The translations under genes were made by a program, and so were the position numbers. The notes beneath the pieces were generated by a model. That model searched no databases. It was not told the origin of the DNA and worked only from the letters and a program-made list of their open reading frames with translations. Positions 51,727-59,829 of a DNA stretch of 64,000 nucleotides are shown here, piece after piece (position 1 is the stretch's first letter; the number at the start of each line of letters is the position of its first letter). Source of the DNA: Oscillospiraceae bacterium (GTDB lineage Bacteria > Bacillota > Clostridia > Oscillospirales > Ruminococcaceae); the NCBI GenBank assembly GCA_017847835.1, contig JAGASH010000009.1, forward strand, positions 62,001 to 126,000, given 5' to 3'.

Positions 51727-52467
51727 TTAATTTACAGCCGAATACAACTCGTTCAGCTCGTCATAACCATAGGTTTTTCCCTTGTATGTAACGCGGATTT
51801 TCCCGCAGTCCCGAAAAGGATTTCCGTTGATTTTCGCGGCATATTCCATAGCCTCGTCCACGGAGAATTTCCCCGAAATCACCGTTCTTCCGTCAACAAC
51901 CTGCTCGTGAACATACGGCGCGCTCAAAAGCTCATCGTCAATCCAAATCGAGATTGTTTCGCCGATAAGCCGCTTTGTCGCCTCGGAAAACTTTTCCGTG
52001 CCACTTTGCGTAAAGTCAATTTGTATAAAGAATTCGGAATTGAACTCATCGTAATAAGCGTTTGCTTTTTCAACGTCCGCGCCCGTCAGGATTACCTCTC
52101 CCGAAATATCCTCGCCCTCGCGGAATTTCAGCGCGTCGCTTTTGCCGATTTTCGCGACGGTATCGGGCAGCGCAACCCGCGTCAAATCCCCGCGCCCGCA
52201 AAACGCCTCGCTGCCGATTTCAACGACAGGCTTTCCGTCAAGCTTCGCGGGAACAGCAAACTCGGTTTGACTGCCGAGATATTTTGTCACGGCAACCCCG
52301 CCGTCCGTTCCCGAAAACTCAAAGTCGCTTGCGTTCGCTTCGGGGAGCTTTTCGGCTTCGGAAATCGTGGAAATATCGGACTTTTCCTCAACGAAAATCC
52401 CAGATTTATCCGCGCAGCCGCAAAGCAAAACCGCCGCAAAAACTGCCGCAAAAATCTTCTTCATCAT
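51727..52467 (-). CDS. lipoprotein with a BspA-like LRR and a SecD P1-head-like domain
   Basis: 246 residues. Lipobox LCGC with Cys18 after a short signal peptide. Residues about 57-107 (YLGSQTEFAVPAKLDGKPV..IGSEAFCGRGDLTRVALPDTVAKIG) look like one and a half leucine-rich repeats of the LRR_5/BspA type. Residues about 123-215 (GEVILTGADVEKANAYYDE..ISGKFSVDEAMEYAAKIN) match the periplasmic P1 head of SecD, including IDDELLSAP (in SecD, LDGKVLSAP) and the final FTLEEA-like turn. A SecD domain without its membrane helices is unusual. The start overlaps the lgt stop by four bases. Surface-exposed; function unknown. Confidence 0.75.
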   Translation of the reverse strand: MMKKIFAAVFAAVLLCGCADKSGIFVEEKSDISTISEAEKLPEANASDFEFSGTDGGVAVTKYLGSQTEFAVPAKLDGKPVVEIGSEAFCGRGDLTRVALPDTVAKIGKSDALKFREGEDISGEVILTGADVEKANAYYDEFNSEFFIQIDFTQSGTEKFSEATKRLIGETISIWIDDELLSAPYVHEQVVDGRTVISGKFSVDEAMEYAAKINGNPFRDCGKIRVTYKGKTYGYDELNELYSAVN

Positions 52468-53639
52468 TCGCTCTTTTCTTCGGGCTCGGCTGCTTCTTCA
52501 ACCGTTTTTTCGACATCTTCCGCAGCTTCGGTTTCCTCGGAATTTTCGCTGTTTTTCTCGGTTTCTTCGCTGTCAGCAGCCGCTTCTTCCGCATCCTCAA
52601 CAGCCTCGGTTTCCTCGGATTTTTCCTCGTTCTCCTCAGCCTCTTCTCCGAGAATGCTCGGGGACTTTTTGTTCTTCTTTTCTGCCTTCTTCGCAAGGCG
52701 CTCTTCCTCTGCCTTTCGGTCGTTTTCAAGGAGCGTCTGACTTGCGCCCGAATTGACGTAAAGCGGTATGTTTTTCTTCTTCGTGAGAATTTTGAAGATT
52801 ACGAACAAAATCAGTGCCGCTATGCAGGAAACTGCAGCTACAATCTGCGAAATTCTGAAATCACCCGCCATAAGGCTGTCCGTGCGCAGTCCCTCGACAA
52901 AGAAGCGCTCCAGACCGTACCACGCAACGTACAGCAGGAAAACCTCGCCGTCAAATGTACGCAGCTTTTTCGAGTAGATGTGCAGGAAAATAAATCCGAG
53001 CAAGCACCAAACGCTTTCGTACAGGAAGCACGGGTGTACAACTCCCGTAATGCCCTGAGAGGTGATAAGAGAGCCCTTCATCGCGAAAAGCCAGTCCGTC
53101 GGGCAATCTGCGCCGTATGCCTCCTGATTTACGAAATTTCCCCATCTGCCGATTGTCTGTCCTATCAGAAAACCGAGCGCAGCAACGTCCAGCATTGTCG
53201 TAAAGTGAACCTTGCGCAGCTTGCAGAACAGAAATCCCACCAGCACCGCCGCGATAATTCCGCCGTAAATGGCAATTCCTCCGTCGCGGATTTCCGTGAA
53301 CGTCGTCACGAAATCGTACTTTTTAAGCGAGGTCGGGTCAAGCGATGTGAACACGCAAAAATATATTCTCGCGCCGATAAAACCGCCGATTGTCGCCGCA
53401 AAAATTACGTCAAACGCTCTGTCCTTGCTCAGACCGAAGTCTTTCTCCATACGGTGAAAAACGTAAACACACGCAAGTACAATTCCCACGGCAATCAGCA
53501 CTCCGTACCAGTAAATCGGCACTCCGAAGACCTCAAAACCGCGGTAATACTCGATTTCCGTGCCTCCGAAAAGGTTCGGAAATTCCAGCTTGTTCTTTAC
53601 AGTAACCGCCGACTCTGCGGCTAAATTCATTACACTCAT
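52464..53639 (-). CDS. lgt: prolipoprotein diacylglyceryl transferase with long acidic tail
   Basis: Adds diacylglycerol to the lipobox Cys of prolipoproteins. About seven membrane segments in residues 20-300. GRWGNFVNQEAYG (about 166-178) is the Lgt signature, and RIYFCVFTS.. and FLYESVWCLLGF carry other conserved positions. The last ~90 residues form a low-complexity acidic tail of Glu/Ala/Ser repeats (EETEAVEDAEEAAADSEET..), not part of the normal ~270-300-residue enzyme. The tail's end overlaps the start of the SecD-like lipoprotein gene. Confidence 0.93.
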   Translation of the reverse strand: MSVMNLAAESAVTVKNKLEFPNLFGGTEIEYYRGFEVFGVPIYWYGVLIAVGIVLACVYVFHRMEKDFGLSKDRAFDVIFAATIGGFIGARIYFCVFTSLDPTSLKKYDFVTTFTEIRDGGIAIYGGIIAAVLVGFLFCKLRKVHFTTMLDVAALGFLIGQTIGRWGNFVNQEAYGADCPTDWLFAMKGSLITSQGITGVVHPCFLYESVWCLLGFIFLHIYSKKLRTFDGEVFLLYVAWYGLERFFVEGLRTDSLMAGDFRISQIVAAVSCIAALILFVIFKILTKKKNIPLYVNSGASQTLLENDRKAEEERLAKKAEKKNKKSPSILGEEAEENEEKSEETEAVEDAEEAAADSEETEKNSENSEETEAAEDVEKTVEEAAEPEEKSE

Positions 53640-53651
53640 AAAAATTCTCCT

Positions 53652-54920
53652 TTATTCTTTGTTCTCTACAATAGAAATGCTTGCGTTTTCCTCGTCAAGA
53701 CTTTCAAGCTTTTCGAGAAGCGTTTCATAATCCGCAGAAGCCGCCGTGTTTATCGCGGCAAACGGTGAAACTCCTCCGAGCGCTGCCTCGGTGAGCGTTG
53801 AAGCAACGGAAGAAACGTTGTTGAAATCACGGATAAGCGAACCGTAGGTTGCCTTTTTTACGCGCTCGAAAAGCGTCTTTGAGGGCGGAGTTTTCTTGAA
53901 CTCACGAATAAGCCTCTGCATTTCCTCGATGATAAGCTCGGGCTTATCGCTCTCACCGCGCGCTGTCGGGAAAAGATGCCCGCGGCCGCTGAAAACACCA
54001 ACGTTCCACTCGTCGTTCAACAAGCCGTTTTCACGCATTTTTTCGTAAAACTCCGACGACTCTCCGAAAATCATATCAAACAGCAGATTGAAGTAAATAT
54101 AATCCTTGATTTCGTCCATTCCGTAAACCGCGCTTCTCTTGAAGCCAAGCTCAAAAATCGGCTTTGCGACAGGCATTGACAGACGCGTGATTTTCTTTGA
54201 AACAGCGTACGGCTCGTCAAACGGCTCGGTCTCAACGCTGTGAATTTTGCCCGCACGGAGTTTTTCCTCACACACGCGGCAGACGTCCTCGGGATTAAAA
54301 TTTCCCGCAACGCAAAGAAACATATTCGACGGATTATAGAAAGCGTCATAGCAGTCATAGAGCGTTTTCGGGGTGATTTGCGAGATACTTTCGACAGTGC
54401 CCGCGATGTCCAGCCTCACGGGATTTTTCTCGTAAAGCGCTTCAAGCAGATTTGTGAAAACACGCCACGAGGGATTGTCGCGGTACATTGTGATTTCCTG
54501 CGCGATAATTCCGCGTTCCTTTTCAACGTTTTCCTCAGTGAAATAAGGGCTTGCGACAAAATCAAGCAGAATTTCAAGATTTTCCGTAAACTTGTCCGTG
54601 CAGCCGAAATAATACTGCGTGTAATCGAAGCTTGTTCCCGCGTTACAGGAAGCGCCCGTCTGTGCAAAAAGCGAAAACGCGTCCTTTTCCTCGCTCTCGA
54701 AAAGCTTGTGTTCAAGGTAATGAGCCGTCCCGTCGGGGATTTTCACATACTCTCCCGACGATGTTCTGAAGCTGTTGTCCTGCGAGCCGAATTTCACGGT
54801 AAACTGCGCTGTTGCCGAGGAGTATCCCTCCATAGGCAGCATATAGATTTCCGTGCCGCTCTGATGAACGTATTTCAGACAGGTTTCGCCCGTTATTTTA
54901 TCGTATATTTTTTCAATCAT
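53652..54920 (-). CDS. M16 peptidase, YfmH-type (catalytic subunit)
   Basis: Zinc peptidase of the M16 family, of the type annotated as EF-P modification-associated YfmH. Start at ATG 54918-54920 (MIEKIYDKITGE), five bases after the partner's stop; the longer frame lacks an RBS and would overlap the partner. The inverted zinc motif HxxEH is HYLEHKLFE, with the distal Glu about 75 residues later in KERGIIAQEITMY. 422 residues. The target is unknown here. Confidence 0.9.
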   Translation of the reverse strand: MIEKIYDKITGETCLKYVHQSGTEIYMLPMEGYSSATAQFTVKFGSQDNSFRTSSGEYVKIPDGTAHYLEHKLFESEEKDAFSLFAQTGASCNAGTSFDYTQYYFGCTDKFTENLEILLDFVASPYFTEENVEKERGIIAQEITMYRDNPSWRVFTNLLEALYEKNPVRLDIAGTVESISQITPKTLYDCYDAFYNPSNMFLCVAGNFNPEDVCRVCEEKLRAGKIHSVETEPFDEPYAVSKKITRLSMPVAKPIFELGFKRSAVYGMDEIKDYIYFNLLFDMIFGESSEFYEKMRENGLLNDEWNVGVFSGRGHLFPTARGESDKPELIIEEMQRLIREFKKTPPSKTLFERVKKATYGSLIRDFNNVSSVASTLTEAALGGVSPFAAINTAASADYETLLEKLESLDEENASISIVENKE

Positions 54921-54925
54921 AAGCG

Positions 54926-56203
54926 TTATTCCTCGTCGTCTTTCCCGCAAAGCGTATAAACCGTGTCGAGCGAATACTGCCGCGCAACATCGCGTATTCT
55001 GTCCGATGTAACCGACTCCAGCGTTTCCATAAACTCCTCGGGTGACAGGATTTTTTCGTTTGCAAGCATTGTCAGATACCATTGCAAAAGACCTGCCGCG
55101 CTGTCATAAATCGCTTTGTATTGCGTCCTCAGCTCCAGCTTTGCCGACAGGATTTCTTCATCGGTCACGCCGTTTTCGCAGATATCCCGCAGCTCCTTCA
55201 ATATCGCTTCCTCGGTACGTTTTTTGTTTTTCGGTTCAATTCCCGCATAGCAGACAAGCGCGCGTTTGCTTCTGTCCGTAAACGATGCGCAGTAATAGCA
55301 AAGCGACTGCTTTTCGCGGATATTTGTGAAAAAGCGAGAGGTTGTCATTCCTCCGAGAATTCTCGCGAGAAGGAAATTTGCCTCTAAGTCCTTGATTTCG
55401 GGAGCTTTGAAATACATTCGCAGAATAGCCTGCTGCATATCAAACCTGTCCTCGGCATACGCGGGCTTTTCTTTCAGCGCAGACGGCTTGCAGCCAAGCT
55501 CGGTTATCGTGCAGCTTCGGTTTATCGCGGAAAACTCCCGCGCGAAAATTTCCTCGGTTTCTTTGAAATCTGAGCAGCCCGCCGCGAAAATTTCAACGCG
55601 AGCCGTTTCCAGAATTTTTCTGTATGCCTCAAAAGCGGATTTTGCCGTGACCTTCAGCGCGTCCTCGCGCGACCCCGTCGGCGGAAGCTCGTCTGCCTCG
55701 CCGATATAAGCCGTTTGCGCGGCTCTGTAAGCGGCATAGCGCGACTTGTCGTTGATTACGCTGTCAATGGAGTCGATAAGCTCCGCGCGCATCATCTCGG
55801 TGACTTTCTCGTCAAACGCGCCGTTTTCGGCTTTCGGACGAAACAGACACTCGCACATAAGCTGCGCCAGCTCACGCTCCAGCTTCTCACCCGAAAGCGC
55901 GTATCGGTCGTCAAGAGCTGAGCCCACAATTTCCGTGCAGCGCATATTCCAGCGTGATGAGGTCGCTGTTGAAATCGAAGCGTCGTACAGGTCAAGCAGC
56001 GCCGCAGAAAGCTTGCTGTAATCGGGATAAAGCGCGCAGCACTCCGAGAGCGCATAAGCCGCAAGCGCGCAGTCCGCACGCGAAAGCGCTTCAAACTCCG
56101 TGAAAAGCGAAACGTTTATTCTGTTTGCCTTAAAGCGACGGTCGGTTATTCTATTGAAAAACACACCGTCCGCTATTTGCTTTCGTTCAAAAATATCAAT
56201 CAA
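54926..56203 (-). CDS. M16 peptidase-like protein, YfmF-type (non-catalytic subunit)
   Basis: 425 residues with the M16 fold but no HxxEH: at the expected place the sequence reads ALSECCALYPDYSKLSAALLDLYDA, so zinc is not bound. The later part keeps the M16 C-domain features (ILGGMTTSRFFTNIREKQSLCYYCASF). In M16 pairs the inactive member forms the other half of the chamber, so it should work with the protein encoded at 53652. First gene of the run; the promoter is at 56238. Confidence 0.88.
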   Translation of the reverse strand: MIDIFERKQIADGVFFNRITDRRFKANRINVSLFTEFEALSRADCALAAYALSECCALYPDYSKLSAALLDLYDASISTATSSRWNMRCTEIVGSALDDRYALSGEKLERELAQLMCECLFRPKAENGAFDEKVTEMMRAELIDSIDSVINDKSRYAAYRAAQTAYIGEADELPPTGSREDALKVTAKSAFEAYRKILETARVEIFAAGCSDFKETEEIFAREFSAINRSCTITELGCKPSALKEKPAYAEDRFDMQQAILRMYFKAPEIKDLEANFLLARILGGMTTSRFFTNIREKQSLCYYCASFTDRSKRALVCYAGIEPKNKKRTEEAILKELRDICENGVTDEEILSAKLELRTQYKAIYDSAAGLLQWYLTMLANEKILSPEEFMETLESVTSDRIRDVARQYSLDTVYTLCGKDDEE

Positions 56204-56237
56204 CTCCCGAACAAACTGAATTTATCTATACTATATT

Positions 56238-56266
56238 ATTATAACACATTCTTTCGCGGATTTCCA
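56238..56266 (-). promoter_or_regulatory. promoter of the M16-lgt-folD run
   Basis: On the minus strand, TGGAAA (56261-56266, a 4/6 match to TTGACA) and TATAAT (56238-56243), spacer 17. It lies just past the terminator of the small-RNA locus, which keeps the two transcription units apart. Confidence 0.5.
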
Positions 56267-56288
56267 TATATTTTTTGTGAAAAAAGGC

Positions 56289-56414
56289 AAAAAAACGGGG
56301 TTCTTCAGAAAGAACCCTTAAATCAAATGATAAAATTATGTGTAGAACAAAAGAAAGGAGACAACTAAACAAACAAATGACATGGAAGTTTATCACAACC
56401 AAAATCTTTTGTTT
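56289..56414 (-). ncRNA. candidate small RNA with anti-Shine-Dalgarno loop
   Basis: A complete non-coding transcription unit on the minus strand. From a strong promoter (56421-56449) the predicted transcript of about 126 nt ends in a perfect 8-bp hairpin, GGGTTCTT/AAGAACCC (56298-56317), with seven U (56289-56295). Near the 5' end AATCAAA (56412-56418 region) and TGATAAA can pair with the adjoining TTTATCA-TTTGATT just before the terminator, so both ends close a large loop. In that loop is CTCCTTTC (56353-56360), complementary to the Shine-Dalgarno core GAAAGGAG. No reading frame with an RBS is present. I recognise no described family. Confidence 0.65.
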
Positions 56415-56420
56415 GATTAA

Positions 56421-56449
56421 ATTATACAGCACAACGTGATAAAAGTCAA
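56421..56449 (-). promoter_or_regulatory. promoter of the candidate small RNA
   Basis: On the minus strand, TTGACT (56444-56449) and TATAAT (56421-56426) with a 17-base spacer. Predicted start near 56414. Confidence 0.75.
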
Positions 56450-56542
56450 TAGATTTTTGGTATTTTGAACAAAATTCAACAAATCTTACAAATTCCCTCG
56501 CTATTATTAAACAAATTGCCCACAAATATTGCCAATTTTTAC

Positions 56543-56556
56543 TGAAAACGTTTTCA
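56543..56556. promoter_or_regulatory. perfect cre-like LacI-family operator
   Basis: TGAAAACGTTTTCA is a fully palindromic 14-mer that fits the cre consensus TGWAANCGNTNWCA at every position. It lies about 135 bases upstream of the small-RNA start and 130 bases upstream of the L21 start, in otherwise AT-rich gene-free DNA. The rest of 56450-56643 shows nothing else recognisable. Confidence 0.55.
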
Positions 56557-56643
56557 CTAGCGCAGGAAAATGCCTTTTTATGGAAATATCTCGGAAAACG
56601 GCAACGCTTTGAGGAAAAATGTGAAAAAAATCTGCGAAAAGGC

Positions 56644-56672
56644 TTGACAAAACAATTTGCGTGTGGTATAAT
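56644..56672 (+). promoter_or_regulatory. promoter of rplU-prp-rpmA
   Basis: Perfect TTGACA (56644-56649), 17-base spacer, TATAAT (56667-56672). Confidence 0.92.
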
Positions 56673-56679
56673 AATTAAG

Positions 56680-56750
56680 CCGCTTGTGCAGGGTTATTTA
56701 AAAAAGCAATTCGGCTTTACCCTTTCACAGCGAGTTCTTAAAAAAGAGGT
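56680..56750 (+). promoter_or_regulatory. ribosomal protein L21 leader
   Basis: The roughly 78-base 5' untranslated region folds as GGGTTA..TACCC enclosing AAGC/GCTT (aattcg loop), with flanking GCTGTG/CAGC-type pairing (GCTTGTGCAG with CACAGCGAG). This is the position and general shape of the Firmicute L21 leader, an autoregulatory mRNA element bound by L21 when rRNA is limiting. Assigned by place and hairpins rather than alignment. Confidence 0.7.
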
Positions 56751-56757
56751 ATGAAAT

Positions 56758-57063
56758 ATGTACGCAGTAATCGAAACAGGCGGAAAGCAGTATCAGGTTA
56801 AAGAGGGCGACACCATCTTTATCGAGAAGCTGGACGCAGAGGGCGAAATCACCTTCGACAAGGTTGTTATGGTTGGCGGAGAAGGCTCCGTAAAGGTTGG
56901 CGCTCCCTATGTTGACGGCGCTTCCGTAAAGGCAAAGCTCGTGAAGAACGGCAAGGCAAAGAAAATCACCGTTTTCACCTACAAGCCCAAGAAGCACATC
57001 AAGAAAAAGCAGGGCCACAGACAGCCGTACAGCCAGGTTCAGATTGAGGCTATCAACGCGTAA
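56758..57063 (+). CDS. rplU: 50S ribosomal protein L21
   Basis: 101 residues starting [25 protein letters not shown], the invariant L21 N-terminus; [22 protein letters not shown] is the rRNA-binding C-terminus. Of two nearby ATGs, 56758 is in frame, with GAGG 11 bases upstream. First gene of the three-gene unit; its stop overlaps the prp start by one base. Confidence 0.97.
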   Translation: MYAVIETGGKQYQVKEGDTIFIEKLDAEGEITFDKVVMVGGEGSVKVGAPYVDGASVKAKLVKNGKAKKITVFTYKPKKHIKKKQGHRQPYSQVQIEAINA

Positions 57064-57389
57064 TGCTGAAATGTGTGTTCTATAAGAACGACGGGAGCTT
57101 TTCGGGCTTTCGGATAAGCGGTCACGCGGGCTATGAAACCGAGAACGGCGACGTGGTTTGCGCGGCGGTGAGTTCGGCGACGATGCTTGTCTGCAACACG
57201 ATAACCGATTATTTCAAGGTAAAGGCTGATGTCGAGGTTCTCGAAAACCAAATCACGCTTTTGCTGAAGGAAAAGAACAAGTCCGCAGAGCAGCTTCTGG
57301 AGTCGTTTTATACGCACATTGAAATGATAGCGCAAGATTACAAAAAGGTTAAAATCGAAATCAAGTCGGGAGGAAAAGAAAATGATTAA
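57063..57389 (+). CDS. prp: ribosomal-processing cysteine protease
   Basis: Cleaves the N-terminal extension of L27. 108 residues with both active-site blocks: [29 protein letters not shown], where His is in GHAGY and the nucleophile is Cys in VVCAAVS. It overlaps rpmA by 8 bases. Presence between rplU and rpmA is typical of Firmicutes. Confidence 0.95.
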   Translation: MLKCVFYKNDGSFSGFRISGHAGYETENGDVVCAAVSSATMLVCNTITDYFKVKADVEVLENQITLLLKEKNKSAEQLLESFYTHIEMIAQDYKKVKIEIKSGGKEND

Positions 57390-57666
57390 AATCAGTTTAC
57401 AGTATTTCGCTCATAAAAAGGGAATGGGTTCGACCAAGAACGGCCGCGACTCCGAGTCCAAAAGACTTGGCGTAAAGCGCGCTGACGGTCAGTTCGTGCC
57501 TGCGGGAAATATTCTTGTCAGACAGCGCGGCACTCATATTCACCCCGGAAACAACGTTGGCAAGGGTTCTGACGATACCCTTTACGCTCTCATTGACGGC
57601 ACCGTTAAGTTCGAGCGCGTTGGCCGCGACAGAAAACAGGTAAGCGTTTACGCCGAGGCTGAATAA
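57382..57666 (+). CDS. rpmA: 50S ribosomal protein L27, with Prp-cleaved extension
   Basis: 94 residues. The N-terminus [21 protein letters not shown] carries the Firmicute extension; by analogy with the known S. aureus cleavage after LQFF, Prp should cut after the Phe, leaving AHKKG at the mature start, which reaches the peptidyl-transferase centre. [19 protein letters not shown] and [14 protein letters not shown] are L27 signatures. Confidence 0.96.
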   Translation: MIKISLQYFAHKKGMGSTKNGRDSESKRLGVKRADGQFVPAGNILVRQRGTHIHPGNNVGKGSDDTLYALIDGTVKFERVGRDRKQVSVYAEAE

Positions 57667-57688
57667 TTGAACCTTCGATGAGTACAAA

Positions 57689-57717
57689 AAGCCGGATAGT
57701 CTTTATCCGGCTTATTT
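57689..57717 (+). terminator. terminator after rpmA
   Basis: AAGCCGGATA and the matching TATCCGGCTT form a stem around GTCTT, followed by ATTT. It ends the L21-L27 transcript. Confidence 0.75.
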
Positions 57718-57783
57718 CTCGTTATAGCGGTGTTGGAATAGACCGAAAAATTTCGGTTAAAGTATAGAAAAAGGAGGCGCGCT

Positions 57784-59058
57784 ATGTTCGCGGATAAGGT
57801 TAATATTTCTATAAAGGCAGGCGACGGCGGAAACGGCGCGGTGTCCTTTCACAGAGAAAAATACGTTGCGGCGGGCGGCCCCGACGGCGGTGACGGAGGA
57901 AAAGGCTCGGACATCGTTTTTGTCGCGGACGACAGCCTGTCAACGCTTATTGATTTCCGCTACAAGAAAAAATATATCGCTCCGAACGGTGAACCCGGCG
58001 GTGCAAAACGCTGCTCGGGAAAGTCGATGGAGCCGACCGTTATCAGAGTGCCGAGAGGAACTGTCGTAAAGGACGCGAAAACCGGCAGAATTATGGCGGA
58101 TATCTCCGGCGACGAGCCCGTTGTTATCGCGCGCGGAGGAAAAGGCGGCTGGGGTAATATGCACTTCGCAACTCCCACTCGGCAAATTCCCCGTTTCTCG
58201 AAACCGGGTTTTCCGGGAGAGAAATTTGAGGTTACGCTGGAGCTGAAACTGCTCGCGGACGTTGGTCTTGTGGGATTTCCGAATGTCGGTAAGTCCACGT
58301 TAATCAGCGTTGTGAGCGCCGCGAAACCCAAAATCGCAAACTACCACTTCACCACGCTCTCACCCGTTCTCGGAGTGGTAAAACGCGGTGAAAAATCCTT
58401 TGTTATGGCGGATATTCCGGGGCTTATCGAGGGCGCTTCGGAGGGCGCGGGGCTTGGTCACGAGTTTTTGCGGCACGTTGAACGCTGCCGTCTGATAATC
58501 CACGTCGTTGACGTTTCGGGTATCGAGGGTCGCGACCCTATCAAGGATTACGAAAAAATTAACGCAGAGCTTGCGAATTTCTCGGAGGATTTGTCCGAGC
58601 TGCCGCAGATTGTCGCAGCGAACAAGTGCGACCTTGCCGATGAGGAGCAAATCACGCGATTTGAGGAATATATCGCGGGGAAAGGTCTGAAGCTGTTCAA
58701 GATTTCGGCTGCAACAACCGAGGGGACGGCTGAGCTTATGGACGAGGCTTGCGCGGAACTCGACAAGCTGCCGCCCGTAAAACGCTTCGAGCCTACTCCC
58801 CTTTCGCTCGCAGAGCTGGAGCAGATTGCCGAGGAAAAGCGCTCGTTCAGCATCACAAACGAGGACGGCGTGTTTATCGTCACGGCAGACTGGCTTGCGC
58901 CGATTTTGTACAACTGCAATATGGAGGACTACGAGAGCCTGCAATATTTCCAGCGAGTTCTCCGTCAGAGCGGCATTATAGACGAGCTTGAACGTATGGG
59001 AATTGAAGAGGACGACGTGGTTTCCATTTACGATTTTGAGTTTAATTATGTCAGATAA
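57784..59058 (+). CDS. obg: Obg GTPase
   Basis: GTPase for 50S ribosome assembly and stress control. 424 residues. Obg fold 1-158 with the glycine-rich GDGGNGAVSFHREKY and GGPDGGDGGKGSDI. G domain G1 GFPNVGKST (about 160-168), DIPGLIEGASEGAGLGHEFL as G3, and NKCD as G4. C-terminal OCT domain (about 350-424) ends EEDDVVSIYDFEFNYVR. RBS AAGGAGG. Confidence 0.97.
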   Translation: MFADKVNISIKAGDGGNGAVSFHREKYVAAGGPDGGDGGKGSDIVFVADDSLSTLIDFRYKKKYIAPNGEPGGAKRCSGKSMEPTVIRVPRGTVVKDAKTGRIMADISGDEPVVIARGGKGGWGNMHFATPTRQIPRFSKPGFPGEKFEVTLELKLLADVGLVGFPNVGKSTLISVVSAAKPKIANYHFTTLSPVLGVVKRGEKSFVMADIPGLIEGASEGAGLGHEFLRHVERCRLIIHVVDVSGIEGRDPIKDYEKINAELANFSEDLSELPQIVAANKCDLADEEQITRFEEYIAGKGLKLFKISAATTEGTAELMDEACAELDKLPPVKRFEPTPLSLAELEQIAEEKRSFSITNEDGVFIVTADWLAPILYNCNMEDYESLQYFQRVLRQSGIIDELERMGIEEDDVVSIYDFEFNYVR

Positions 59059-59133
59059 ATAAAAAAAGAAAAACTTACCGGACTGACGAGAAATCACAGG
59101 TCCACTTCCGAGCGGGATTTCGGGAGGTTTTGT

Positions 59134-59829
59134 ATGAGTTCAATCAGCATTATTTTCAACAATCTCGACCGTCCGACAGCGGGCAGCGAGGAAACAGCGC
59201 AGAAAGTTCTTTCGCTTTGCGGGAACATTTCGCCGAAAAACGCGCTGTTCATCGGCGACGAATACTTTACACCGACGCTTATCAAAAAGCAAACGGGTGC
59301 GGAAATTTCCGCGTGCTTTTTTGAGCAGTTTCGTGCGGAGCGCGCCGCTGCAAAAGGTTTTTCATCGCGGGTTGTTATGCCGTTTGAAATCCCGCAAAGC
59401 GAAAACCCACGGGATTTCATCTGGTACAACGGAGTTTCTGCTCTCGAAGGCTCAGCGCTTTTGCTGGAGCAGATTTACGACAATCTCGAAAAAGGCGGCA
59501 CAGCGGTTTTCAGAACGCTTTGCTGGCTGATTGAGCCGTCGCCCGATACGAAATGCTACATCGAGCGCCGTTTCGGAAAGCCCGAGGCTCTGGACGCTGT
59601 TCTGCGAAACGCAAAGGAGCAGGGCTTCAAAATCCGCGACTTTTACATTGCCCCGAAAACCGACTGGACTCACGGTCTTTACGAGCCGCTGAAAGCTGAA
59701 ATGCAAAGGCTTGAAGGCGCTTCCGAGGACGGCGAGGAAACCGGCATTTCGGAGCTGAACAAAGAAATGTATATGTTTGATTTGCACAGCGAGGAGTACA
59801 GCTTTGTCTACTACATTCTTGAAAAGTGA
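59134..59829 (+). CDS. SAM-dependent methyltransferase-like protein
   Basis: 231 residues, RBS GGGAGG before ATG 59134. The pattern of a class I methyltransferase is visible but weak: FIGDEYFTPTLIKKQTGAEISACFFEQ in the place of the SAM-binding first strand and loop, RDFIWYNGVSAL as a motif-IV-like strand, LEQIYDNLEKGGTAVFRTL as the motif-V/VI loop (LKPGG type), and the final SFVYYILEK strand. The first Gly-rich loop is not canonical (GDEYF rather than GxGxG), so substrate and activity are uncertain. Its 3' end overlaps mrnC. Confidence 0.5.
   Translation: MSSISIIFNNLDRPTAGSEETAQKVLSLCGNISPKNALFIGDEYFTPTLIKKQTGAEISACFFEQFRAERAAAKGFSSRVVMPFEIPQSENPRDFIWYNGVSALEGSALLLEQIYDNLEKGGTAVFRTLCWLIEPSPDTKCYIERRFGKPEALDAVLRNAKEQGFKIRDFYIAPKTDWTHGLYEPLKAEMQRLEGASEDGEETGISELNKEMYMFDLHSEEYSFVYYILEK

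Noticed and set aside
56341-56435. Plus-strand 20-codon frame (MTWKFITTK..) with AAAGGAG upstream
   Set aside because: The apparent RBS is 18 bases from the ATG, no plus-strand promoter is seen, and AAAGGAG is the complement of the small RNA's functional loop.
56226-56525. 99-residue minus-strand frame across the small-RNA locus
   Set aside because: It starts upstream of the promoter, has no RBS, runs through the terminator and has AT-driven composition.
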